Shown here piece after piece: positions 7,483 through 15,173 of a stretch of DNA of 64,000 nt (position 1 is its first letter; the number at the start of each line of letters is the position of its first letter). The notes beneath the pieces are model-generated. The model was not told the origin of the DNA. It made no database searches and was given only the letters and a program-made list of their open reading frames with translations. Location: assembly GCF_042788235.1 (NCBI RefSeq), contig NZ_JBHZOL010000055.1, positions 23,391 through 87,390 on the forward strand, in the 5' to 3' direction. The position numbers were made by a program, and so were the translations under genes. Source of the DNA: Sphaerothrix epifaneia (GTDB lineage Bacteria > Cyanobacteriota > Cyanobacteriia > Phormidesmidales > Phormidesmidaceae).

Positions 7483-9585
7483 ATGACGGCCACTTCACTA
7501 GAGCGCTGGCGCGAAGCTAATCACCGCTACCTGATGCAAGCGATCGCTCAGGTGATCGCCTATTTAGAACGTAAGGCTCGTCCGGCTGAAGCCACTGAGA
7601 TTCCTGCGGATCCCCCTTCCCTACAGCCAGCTACTGCCCTCGATCAGCTTTGCTCCCTGTTCGGCTTGTCTCGTTTCGAGCGAGATATTCTTTTGCTCTG
7701 CGCAGGGGTTGAGCTAAATCCGGTGGTGATGCCCTTGTGCGCTTCTGTGCAAGGTGACCCTCAACAAGGCTATCCCACCTACAGTCTGGCACTGTCGATT
7801 TTTCCGTCACCCCATTGGTGGGCGCTGACTCCCGAAAGCGCTCTCCGCTATTGGCACATCGTTGAAGTTGGCGGCGGCAATGCCCTCACTTACAGCCCCT
7901 TGCGCATCGACGAGCGGATTTTGCATTTTCTTTTGGGCATCAAATATACAGATATGCGGCTCAAGGGAATTTTGACGCCGCTAGAAGCGATAGGTACAGA
8001 ATTTGAAGCTTTGCCCCCTTCTTATCAGGCGATCGCCGAGCAAGTGGCTTATGTCGGCTGGCAAGCTACCGATAAACAGGCACCAGCAATTCAGCTCTAC
8101 GGTAGCGATGAGACGACCCAACGCGCCATCGCCCTAGCGGCTTGTCGCCAAATGCAACGGCAAGGGCTGTTAATTGCAGCAGACGTGTTACCGACTGAAC
8201 TGGGGCAATTCAATCTGATTAAGGTGCTTTGTGAGCGAGAAGCCCTCTTGACCGATAGCATTTTGGTGCTTGACTGTAGTGCCCTTAGCAGCGCCGATAG
8301 TACGGTAGAAGCAGGGGCAACCCAGCAAAACAGTGCCATTCATCGTCTGATCGATAGCCTCCAGTGTCCGGTCATTGTGCTCAGCCGCGATCGCCGTGCT
8401 CAGCGTCAGCGATCGCTGATTACCTTCTCCATCGCCGCCCCTACCCATCAAGAGCAGCGTGCCCTCTGGCAACTCCATTTAGGTAAAACGGCCACCGAAC
8501 TCAACGGTCATATTGACATGCTGGTGACCTATTTCAATTTGTCGCCTGCTAGCATTCAGTCTGCCTGCGAAAGGACAAAGCGCTTACTCGGCGCTGGCCG
8601 CATAGAAGCAGCAGAAAACGGCTGGAAACACCCGCCCGCAACGACCAAAATCGCCTCCCTTTCCAGCCCAGACACCGCCACCCATCCCCCAGAAGACAGC
8701 AACCCCGCTCGGCTACCTGCCCTGCTTTGGGAAGCCTGTTTAACCCAGGCGCGTCCCCGCTTAGACGAACTAGCCCAGGCCATTCCCCCCAGCGCCGACT
8801 GGCTAGATCTGGTGCTGCCAGAAAAGGAACTGCAAGTGCTGCACACAATCGCAGCTCATGTGCGTCAACGCACTAAAGTTTATGAACACTGGGGGTTTGG
8901 TCGCAAAGGGAGCCGGGGTTTAGGGATTAGCACCTTGTTTGCAGGGCCTAGCGGCACGGGCAAAACGCTGGCAGCAGAAGTTTTAGCCAATGACCTAAAG
9001 CTAGATCTCTACCGGGTTGATCTCAGCACCGTTGTTAGCAAATACATTGGTGAAACCGAAAAAAATCTGCGTCGGATTTTTGATGCGGCAGAAACAGGAG
9101 GCGCTATTTTGCTGTTTGATGAGGCTGATGCCCTTTTTGGTAAGCGATCGGAGGTCAAAGATTCGCACGATCGCTACGCCAATATGGAAGTTGCCTACTT
9201 ACTCCAGCGAATTGAAGCGTATCGAGGTTTAGCGATTCTCACGACTAACCTCAAAAGCTCGTTAGATCAAGCATTTCTGCGTCGCATTCGCTTCATTGTG
9301 CAGTTTCCCTTTCCCGATGCCAAGCAGCGAGCCGAAATTTGGCGACGCATCTTTCCGCCGCAAACACCGTTGCAAGATTTGCTGTATGACAAGTTGGCCA
9401 AACTCAGCGTCTCAGGCGGTAATATCCGCAATATTGCCCTCAACGCCGCTTTTTTAGCAGCGGACGCTGACGAACCCGTTCAGATGCATCATATTTTGCA
9501 AGCGTCACAGGCAGAATATATCAAGTTAGAGCGCCCCTTAACAGATGCTGAAATTAAAGGCTGGCTACCCAAATCAGAGGCTTAA
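7483..9585 (+). CDS. CIS-associated AAA+ ATPase
   Basis: A 700-residue ATPase. The C-terminal AAA+ module is complete: Walker A GPSGTGKT at ~488-495, Walker B AILLFDEADALF at ~541-552, sensor-1-like L-T-T-N-L, and LRRIRF with arginine-finger-like residues. The N-terminal half (residues ~60-370) looks like a degenerate AAA module: an I-Q-L-Y-G-S-D-E-T-T stretch stands where a Walker A would be but lacks G-K-T/S. This two-half layout matches the Afp15/Pvc15 ATPases encoded in contractile injection clusters, which are thought to act in particle assembly or dissociation. It is the last gene of the plus-strand operon. A possible short helical extension follows the AAA lid. Confidence 0.88.
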   Translation: MTATSLERWREANHRYLMQAIAQVIAYLERKARPAEATEIPADPPSLQPATALDQLCSLFGLSRFERDILLLCAGVELNPVVMPLCASVQGDPQQGYPTYSLALSIFPSPHWWALTPESALRYWHIVEVGGGNALTYSPLRIDERILHFLLGIKYTDMRLKGILTPLEAIGTEFEALPPSYQAIAEQVAYVGWQATDKQAPAIQLYGSDETTQRAIALAACRQMQRQGLLIAADVLPTELGQFNLIKVLCEREALLTDSILVLDCSALSSADSTVEAGATQQNSAIHRLIDSLQCPVIVLSRDRRAQRQRSLITFSIAAPTHQEQRALWQLHLGKTATELNGHIDMLVTYFNLSPASIQSACERTKRLLGAGRIEAAENGWKHPPATTKIASLSSPDTATHPPEDSNPARLPALLWEACLTQARPRLDELAQAIPPSADWLDLVLPEKELQVLHTIAAHVRQRTKVYEHWGFGRKGSRGLGISTLFAGPSGTGKTLAAEVLANDLKLDLYRVDLSTVVSKYIGETEKNLRRIFDAAETGGAILLFDEADALFGKRSEVKDSHDRYANMEVAYLLQRIEAYRGLAILTTNLKSSLDQAFLRRIRFIVQFPFPDAKQRAEIWRRIFPPQTPLQDLLYDKLAKLSVSGGNIRNIALNAAFLAADADEPVQMHHILQASQAEYIKLERPLTDAEIKGWLPKSEA

Positions 9586-9699
9586 TCTTTTTCTGCATGA
9601 TGAATAATGTATGCCAACCGCCATGCAGGGGGCGCTACAGGTGCGGAGTTAGTTGATCGAAGCAGAATGCTTACAGCCGCTCAATCCTCTTGCCGCAAA

Positions 9700-9779
9700 A
9701 GGCAAGAAGACCTTTTCTTCCACCGCTAGCGGCTTTCAGCAGTTTAAGAGACTTAACCCTAATGGCTACAGCTATAGAG
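9700..9779 (+). repeat. Dispersed intergenic repeat, copy 1 (partial)
   Basis: Right-hand part of the dispersed element, ending in GGCTACAGCTATAG. It keeps the recognisable core 'ggctttcagca...' but the left end has diverged. It lies between the AAA+ ATPase gene and the miniprotein gene. Confidence 0.5.
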
Positions 9780-9836
9780 TGGCAAAACCTCGCCGCCTTA
9801 GCCGCCGGAAAGGGGGATTGCTTGATTGACAGCGGC

Positions 9837-9992
9837 CTAGAAAATACCTACTAACACGATCAATGTAAATAGACAAAAAAGGGCAATCCCCATTGCGAAA
9901 ATAACTTCGTAAGGAGCGTGATTGATTTCTTCTAAATACTGGTTAGCCTTTTGGTCTTTTTCTGCGTTGGGTGTCCAGACCATATTTTTCAT
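9837..9992 (-). CDS. Predicted single-span membrane miniprotein (51 aa)
   Basis: A 51-codon ORF that starts MKNMVWTPNAEKDQKANQYL and ends in a hydrophobic helix at ~29-51 (YEVIFAMGIALFCLFTLIVL). AGGAG stands 8 bases before the ATG, and the frame is open to a TAG. The layout of short polar head plus one membrane span is common in thylakoid-associated miniproteins. The W-T-P-x-A-E start and E-x-x-N-H...F-A-M-G faintly recall high-light-inducible (HLIP) proteins, but the diagnostic N-x-R is absent, so I do not call it one. Function unknown. Confidence 0.6.
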   Translation of the reverse strand: MKNMVWTPNAEKDQKANQYLEEINHAPYEVIFAMGIALFCLFTLIVLVGIF

Positions 9993-10408
9993 AATTCTTA
10001 GCTCCTAAAAGATAAGCTATCAGCCCTAGCTAGAGCGTGCCAATTGAGGTTAAAACTGGCCTTTCAGCGGCGAACACTCAATAGCAAGAACAGTATCTGT
10101 TTAAAGCTTAGAAACTTTGAACGAAGAATTTTGCGAAGTCGGCTAAACTTCAATCTTGTTCGGATAAGTTGATTTACTCCGATTGAAAAAAGAGATTTCT
10201 TAATAGACGTCACGAAAAAGCCTCTGCGGAAACCGACAGAGGCGCAACCTTTAGAGCACTGAAGTCAGCTTCAGTGATAAGCAGGACGTTACCACGATCG
10301 CCTAATCAAATTCAAAAGACAGGGTGTCAAAATTTTTGCCAAAGTTTTTGCAGTGGCTCTGTACTGAATCGGTTAAATCCGTTTAAGATCTGAGCCGTCC
10401 CCCCCTTC
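9993..10408. other. Intergenic region with candidate sRNA
   Basis: This gap separates the minus-strand miniprotein gene from the plus-strand GDSL hydrolase gene. The half near 10216-10330 contains the candidate small RNA. The remainder (10010-10200) is AT-rich and presumably holds the miniprotein promoter. No other ORF was seen. Confidence 0.4.
10216..10300 (-). ncRNA. Candidate small RNA with rho-independent terminator
   Basis: Read on the minus strand, a perfect -35 box TTGACA (10330-10325) is followed 17 bases later by a weak -10 (GATTAG, 10307-10302). Downstream lie a perfect 8-bp hairpin (CACTGAAG-CTGA-CTTCAGTG, ~10276-10257) and then a GCCTCTG...CAGAGGC hairpin (~10241-10219) directly followed by TTTTT, a textbook terminator. 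No gene on the minus strand could use this terminator, and the ~85-nt span holds no meaningful ORF. This supports an independent short transcript. It does not match any cyanobacterial sRNA that I can recognise. Confidence 0.45.
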
Positions 10409-11251
10409 GTGATCGCTGTGCGGGATTTTTTTCGACTATTGCCAGCCGTGCCAGCTTGGGCCGTTCTATCTTTGTCGATAAACGGGCTATTGTTTGTTGC
10501 TGTCTTGCTGTTATCGCGCCATTCCTCGCCGCCTAGCGATCGCCCACCTGTTTTACCCCAAGCCAATGCCTCAGTCGTAGATACTGCCGCTGAGACACCT
10601 TTTGAGCCACAGCTTGGCGAACGCCAACAGCTTAACTATCAGCAGTGGGTGTCATTGCTGGCGCAAGAAGCAGATGCGATCGCCCTGCAACAGCCAGAAA
10701 ACTTGGCGGTGCTGCTAGGAGATTCGATCAGTCTTTGGTTTCCCTTAGAGTTGCTGCCCTCTGACCAAACCTGGCTCAACCAAGGCATTTCTGGCGAGAC
10801 GACCGCAGGCTTGCTAGAGCGAGCTAATTTGCTCGATCGCACTCAGCCCCAGGTAATTTTTTTAATGATTGGCATCAACGACTTAATTTGGGGCAAACAA
10901 GACGCCGAAATCCTCAGCAATTATCGCCAGCTTGTTGAGTATCTGCGCTGGGCACATCCGCAAACGCAAATCATTGTCCAGTCGATTTTGCCGCACAGTG
11001 CCGAACAATCCACCTGGCAAGGACGCGATCGCCTTTTGGTGTTACCCAATAGCCGCATACGAGAGCTGAACCAAAACCTGGCAGAAATCGCCGCTGACAA
11101 CAATGCCGACTACCTCAATCTTTATCCCCTCTTTGCCGATACCGAAGGCCGACTACGCCCCGACTTGACCACCGATGGCCTGCATTTAAACGACCAGGGC
11201 TATTTAGTGTGGCGTACGGCGATCGCCCTCTACGGGCAGTTGCGAGAGTGA
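10409..11251 (+). CDS. SGNH/GDSL-family hydrolase, membrane-anchored
   Basis: A 280-residue esterase-type hydrolase. Residues ~17-36 are a hydrophobic signal or anchor (AVLSLSINGLLFVAVLLL), so the catalytic domain probably lies outside the cytoplasmic membrane. The four SGNH blocks are present: block I AVLLGDSISLW with the nucleophile Ser, block II Gly in GISGETTAG, block III GINDLIWG, and block V DGLHLNDQGY with the catalytic Asp and His. The start is a GTG at 10409; another in-frame GTG at 10418 is equally possible. Such enzymes act on acyl, acetyl or phospholipid esters; the substrate cannot be told from sequence. Confidence 0.87.
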   Translation: MIAVRDFFRLLPAVPAWAVLSLSINGLLFVAVLLLSRHSSPPSDRPPVLPQANASVVDTAAETPFEPQLGERQQLNYQQWVSLLAQEADAIALQQPENLAVLLGDSISLWFPLELLPSDQTWLNQGISGETTAGLLERANLLDRTQPQVIFLMIGINDLIWGKQDAEILSNYRQLVEYLRWAHPQTQIIVQSILPHSAEQSTWQGRDRLLVLPNSRIRELNQNLAEIAADNNADYLNLYPLFADTEGRLRPDLTTDGLHLNDQGYLVWRTAIALYGQLRE

Positions 11252-11254
11252 GGA

Positions 11255-11600
11255 GTGGGGGTGCGGGGAGATAGGGGAGATAAGGGGGGGAGAGGGGAGA
11301 TAGGAGGATGGGGGGAGTGGGTTTTTGAGTGTGATCCTTCGGGTTGCGTTTTAAGCTCAAGAGAATGCGTGGATAAGTTGCCCACTCTGACACACAACAA
11401 TTCGGATATGCCCAAGTCCCGCCACAGACTCCAGAGCGCTTCAAACATTAAACCAGAACTACCTAAAAACCAAACCCTTCCCCTATCTCCCCTATCTCCC
11501 CCACCCCCCCTCTCCTCTCTCCCCCACCCCCTTCTCCCCACCTCTCCCACTCTCCCACTCCCCTCTCTCCCCCTCCCCACCTTCCCCCCTCCCAACCAAG
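11255..11600. repeat. Inverted polypurine/polypyrimidine tracts
   Basis: A G/A-rich tract at ~11255-11320 contains GGGGAGATAGGGGAGATA. A C/T-rich tract at ~11470-11592 contains the near-exact complement CCCCTATCTCCCCTATCTCC. The arms are ~170 bp apart and could pair as a long hairpin; the runs of G also allow quadruplex formation. Frames reading through it give only low-complexity peptides, so I treat it as non-coding. The ~130 bp between the tracts has ordinary composition and no recognised content. Confidence 0.7.
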
Positions 11601-11646
11601 CCGCTATGCTAGGGATGGGTTTGATAGTGAACAGGCGGGGAGTGTC

Positions 11647-12855
11647 ATGGATACAAAAGCGTTTAAGCGATCGCTGCAAAAGTCAGTCAATTATCACCGC
11701 AAAGGGTTTGGCCACGAAGAAGCGGTGACCACTCAGCTAGATGCTGAGTACAAGAGCAGCCTGATTCAAGAAATTCGTGATCACAATTACACGCTCACGC
11801 GCGGTGAAGTGACCGTGCGCTTGGCGGAAGCCTTTGGCTTTTGCTGGGGAGTCGAGCGCGCTGTGCAAATGGCTTATGAAACGCGACAGCACTTTCCTCA
11901 AGCGCCCATCTGGATTACCAATGAAATCATTCACAACCCAGGGGTCAACCAGCGTCTGAAAGAGATGAATGTGGGCTTTATTGAAGTTGTCAATGGCGAG
12001 AAGAATTTTTCAGTGGTGAATTCAGGCGATGTGGTGATTTTGCCTGCTTTTGGCGCTAGCGTTCAGGAAATGCAGTTGCTCAACGATCGTGATTGCACCA
12101 TTGTCGATACGACCTGTCCTTGGGTGTCGAAGGTGTGGAACACGGTAGAAAAACACAAGAAAAAAGATTACACCTCGATTATTCACGGCAAATACAAGCA
12201 CGAAGAAACCATTGCCACCAGTTCGTTTGCGGGTAAATATTTGGTGGTGCTAAACCTGGCTGAAGCAGAATATGTAGCCGACTATATTCTCAATGGTGGC
12301 GATCGCGATCAGTTTATGGCTAAGTTCAGTCAAGCAACTTCCATCGGCTTTGACCCCGATCTCGACCTCGAACGGGTTGGCATTGCCAACCAAACCACCA
12401 TGCTTAAAGGCGAAACCGAGGCTATTGGCAAGCTGTTTGAACACACTATGCTGAAAAAGTATGGGCCTGTCGCCATAGATGAGCATTTTCAGAGCTTTAA
12501 CACGATTTGCGACGCCACCCAAGAGCGCCAAGATGCCATGTTTGGGCTAGTGGACGAAAAACTAGACCTGATGGTAGTCATCGGTGGCTATAACTCGTCT
12601 AACACAACCCACCTGCAAGAAATAGCGATTGAGCGCAATATTCCCTCTTACCATATTGATAGCGCTTCTCGAATTGGCCCTGGTAATCGGATTGAACACA
12701 AAGTTTTGCACGGCGAAATGGCGGTGACTGAACCTTGGCTACCAACTGGCCCTATTACAGTGGGAATTACGTCTGGTGCTTCTACACCTGATAAATCGGT
12801 CGAAGACACCATTGAACTAATTTTTGCCTTAAAAGCACCGATCTTAACGGCTTGA
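11647..12855 (+). CDS. ispH: 4-hydroxy-3-methylbut-2-enyl diphosphate reductase
   Basis: IspH (LytB) catalyses the last step of the MEP pathway, reducing HMBPP to IPP and DMAPP with a 4Fe-4S cluster. All three cluster cysteines are visible: C66 (EAFGFCWGVERAV), C157 (VDTTCPWVSKVW) and C288 (FNTICDATQERQDAM). G-G-Y-N-S-S-N-T-T-H-L and G-I-T-S-G-A-S-T-P-D form the substrate site. At 402 residues it is the long cyanobacterial/plant form, which receives electrons from ferredoxin; the ~55-residue N-terminal extension is typical. ATG at 11647 opens with MDTKAFKRSLQ, usual for cyanobacterial IspH. It is a single-gene unit. Confidence 0.96.
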   Translation: MDTKAFKRSLQKSVNYHRKGFGHEEAVTTQLDAEYKSSLIQEIRDHNYTLTRGEVTVRLAEAFGFCWGVERAVQMAYETRQHFPQAPIWITNEIIHNPGVNQRLKEMNVGFIEVVNGEKNFSVVNSGDVVILPAFGASVQEMQLLNDRDCTIVDTTCPWVSKVWNTVEKHKKKDYTSIIHGKYKHEETIATSSFAGKYLVVLNLAEAEYVADYILNGGDRDQFMAKFSQATSIGFDPDLDLERVGIANQTTMLKGETEAIGKLFEHTMLKKYGPVAIDEHFQSFNTICDATQERQDAMFGLVDEKLDLMVVIGGYNSSNTTHLQEIAIERNIPSYHIDSASRIGPGNRIEHKVLHGEMAVTEPWLPTGPITVGITSGASTPDKSVEDTIELIFALKAPILTA

Positions 12856-13002
12856 GTCAAGCGGAGCGCTGGCTTGTCCGCTGATGCTTGGCTAAGTGTT
12901 TAAAAACAATCTCTCGGCTGGCTGAAAGTTTTTCAGCCAAGGGGTAGACGGCGATCGCCCCTAGAGTGCCTATGGTGAAGAAGACCTCGCTTTTCTGGCA
13001 TC

Positions 13003-13683
13003 ATGGCTAGCGATCGCTACGAAGAAAAATACACCAAGCCTGACCTACGCCGTCGGCTCAAAGCAGAAATTAAACAATCGGATCAAGGCGGCGAACCGGG
13101 TCAGTGGTCGGCTCGCAAAAGCCAGCTATTGGTCAAAGCCTACGAAAAGCAAGGTGGCGGCTATCGAGAAGATGAGAAAGACGAAGCAGCTCAATCTTTA
13201 GAAGCCTGGACAGCGCAAAACTGGCAGACTGTTGACGGTCAAACCAATGCTCGCCAAGGCGAAATAACCAAGCGCTATCTACCTGAAGACGTTTGGCAAA
13301 GCCTGAGCGAGGCTGAAAAACGACAAGCTGAAAAAACTAAACGTTCAGGTTCCAAGGCTGACGAACAGTACGTAGCGTGGACGCCCGCGATTAAACGCGC
13401 TATGCGAGAGGCTGGCTATGCACCTGAGGCTGAAGCTGAGGGCAACTCTACCAAAGCAGAACTTTACGAACAAGCTCAGACGTTAGAGATCTCAGGCCGC
13501 AGCCAGATGGGTAAAGCAGAACTGCAGCAAGCCGTTAGCCAAGCTAAAGCCGAAGCGCTAGCAGCACAGACCCGCGAACAGCTTTACGAGCAAGCCCAGG
13601 CGTTGGCGATTTCGGGACGTAGTCAAATGACCAAAGACGAATTAGTTAAGGCCATTCAAGCAGCATCTGCCAACAATCCGTAA
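13003..13683 (+). CDS. DUF5872-type protein with two C-terminal helical repeats
   Basis: A 226-residue, highly charged cytoplasmic protein. Residues ~8-130 match the DUF5872 pattern: YTKPDLRRRLKAEIKQSDQG, GQWSARKSQLLVKAYEKQGG, and KRYLPEDVW. The C-terminus carries two similar ~32-residue units at ~150-181 and ~190-222, each L-Y-E-Q-A-Q-x-L-x-I-S-G-R-S-Q-M-x-K-x-E-L. They resemble SAP/Rho-N-type helical motifs that often bind nucleic acid. DUF5872 proteins have no established function. The second unit appears to be a recent internal duplication, since SGRSQM and LYEQAQ are identical. Confidence 0.75.
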   Translation: MASDRYEEKYTKPDLRRRLKAEIKQSDQGGEPGQWSARKSQLLVKAYEKQGGGYREDEKDEAAQSLEAWTAQNWQTVDGQTNARQGEITKRYLPEDVWQSLSEAEKRQAEKTKRSGSKADEQYVAWTPAIKRAMREAGYAPEAEAEGNSTKAELYEQAQTLEISGRSQMGKAELQQAVSQAKAEALAAQTREQLYEQAQALAISGRSQMTKDELVKAIQAASANNP

Positions 13684-14013
13684 ATTCAAAAGCTGAGTTT
13701 TGTTGCGCTTTGTAAAGTCTGTCATCGTTCAATAACGCTGTTTGAATAAATAGAGGCAGATCGGTCATTTGGCGGAATCTTGGGAATAATCGGTTCCTAA
13801 TCCTGATTGCACCTAGCTAGTTAGAAGTCACTAACATAAAAGCTTTGCTACAGTTCTTGATCTTCTGCTTGTTTCTTTGTGGCTAGCCCCTACGGCTCCA
13901 GCAATTGTTTGCCAAACGGTGCCCACAGTTGCTTAGCCAGTCATTAGAGTAGAGATTCCCTTTAATTCTGCAAAACTTAAAGCGATTGGCAATTCGCGCT
14001 CCCATCAGCCCTT
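13684..14013. other. Intergenic region, nothing recognised
   Basis: 330 bp between the DUF5872 gene and the diguanylate cyclase gene. It is AT-rich, with no ORF, hairpin terminator or repeat that I can support. Confidence 0.4.
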
Positions 14014-15057
14014 GTGATCACTCAACAGCTACTGACGTTTGAAGGCTGGCTCGACTCCGCATTAGAGCCAATGCTGCCGCTGCTGGCAAATCTTGAACAA
14101 GAAATTTGCACGGCTCACAGTCAGCCGGATTGCCTAGAAAAGGCGCGATCGCTGGCTCCTAATCTCATTGTTTTGGCTGAAGAGATGCCGTTTGATCCCT
14201 GGCAAACGATTCAGCGCTTACAGTCTCATCAACAAACCTGCACCATTCCACTCGTTTTCTGTGGAACATCTGAACTGGCTCAAAAGCAGGCATTAGCGCT
14301 GGGCTGCATTCACTATTTACAGTTACCGCTAGCCAAACCAGAAATTTTGCATCTACAGCACTTGATGCAGTTGGGAAGGCGGCTGCAAGCGCTGAGCAAC
14401 GAAAACGAAAAGCTCAGGAGCTTACTCATTCGACGCAACACTCAGCTTCGTACTCAGTATCTACATCAGCTTGCTATTCATCAGTCTAACTTTGAGCTGA
14501 AGCGCCTAGCTTACCTAGACGGCCTTACAGAAGTTGCCAATCGGCGCTACTTTGACCAGCGTTTGCAGCAAGAATGGCAGCGATCGCGGCGATTACAAAA
14601 GCCGCTATCCCTCATGCTTTGCGATATTGACTACTTCAAAGCCTACAACGATACTTATGGCCATCCTCAAGGCGATCGCTGCTTACACCAGGTCGCCCAA
14701 CTGATTCGGCAAACCGTCAAGCGGGCTTCTGATTTTGTCGCCCGCTATGGGGGTGAAGAATTTGCCCTAATTTTGCCTAATACGCCGCTCAAGGGGGCTG
14801 AACGCCTTTGTCAAAAAGTGCAGCAGCAGCTCCAGCAGCAACCCATCGACCATATCGGCTCGGCTCTAGGTTCTCGTCTAACGCTGAGTATAGGCGTTGC
14901 TAGCCTCATTCCCAGCGCCGACTCCACCTCAGCCGAGCTAGTTAGTCTGGCAGATAAAGCCCTTTATCAAGCCAAAGCCCAAGGCCGCAACCGATTTGTC
15001 AGTGCTGTTGCCGACAGTTCCGTTGAAATGGTAGCTAAACAAACCACTGAAGCTTAG
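14014..15057 (+). CDS. Diguanylate cyclase with receiver-like N-terminus
   Basis: A 347-residue protein predicted to make cyclic di-GMP. The C-terminal GGDEF domain (from ~168) has DGLTEVANRRYFD, CDIDYFKAYNDTYGH and the active site RYGGEEF (GGEEF 246-250). RASD five residues before it is an inhibitory I-site, so product feedback is likely. The N-terminal ~120 residues resemble a receiver domain, but the usual phospho-Asp strand reads LIVLAEEMP, with no Asp at the expected place, so phosphorylation is doubtful. A coiled-coil linker (~125-160) joins the parts. Start is a GTG. Confidence 0.88.
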   Translation: MITQQLLTFEGWLDSALEPMLPLLANLEQEICTAHSQPDCLEKARSLAPNLIVLAEEMPFDPWQTIQRLQSHQQTCTIPLVFCGTSELAQKQALALGCIHYLQLPLAKPEILHLQHLMQLGRRLQALSNENEKLRSLLIRRNTQLRTQYLHQLAIHQSNFELKRLAYLDGLTEVANRRYFDQRLQQEWQRSRRLQKPLSLMLCDIDYFKAYNDTYGHPQGDRCLHQVAQLIRQTVKRASDFVARYGGEEFALILPNTPLKGAERLCQKVQQQLQQQPIDHIGSALGSRLTLSIGVASLIPSADSTSAELVSLADKALYQAKAQGRNRFVSAVADSSVEMVAKQTTEA

Positions 15058-15173
15058 CCAAATAAGACTTTTGAGCAAATTTCTCTCAGATTGCCCAGGT
15101 AGCACTTCTCTGAAGGCACAGAGGCCACTAGACTATAGGCAGAATCTGAAATCTATACAACAGAGAGCGGGCG

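Noticed and set aside
11255..11728. 157-codon plus-strand frame and a 149-codon minus-strand frame across the polypurine tracts
   Set aside because: Both yield low-complexity Gly/Arg or Pro/Leu runs dictated by the tract, with no ribosome site or motif.
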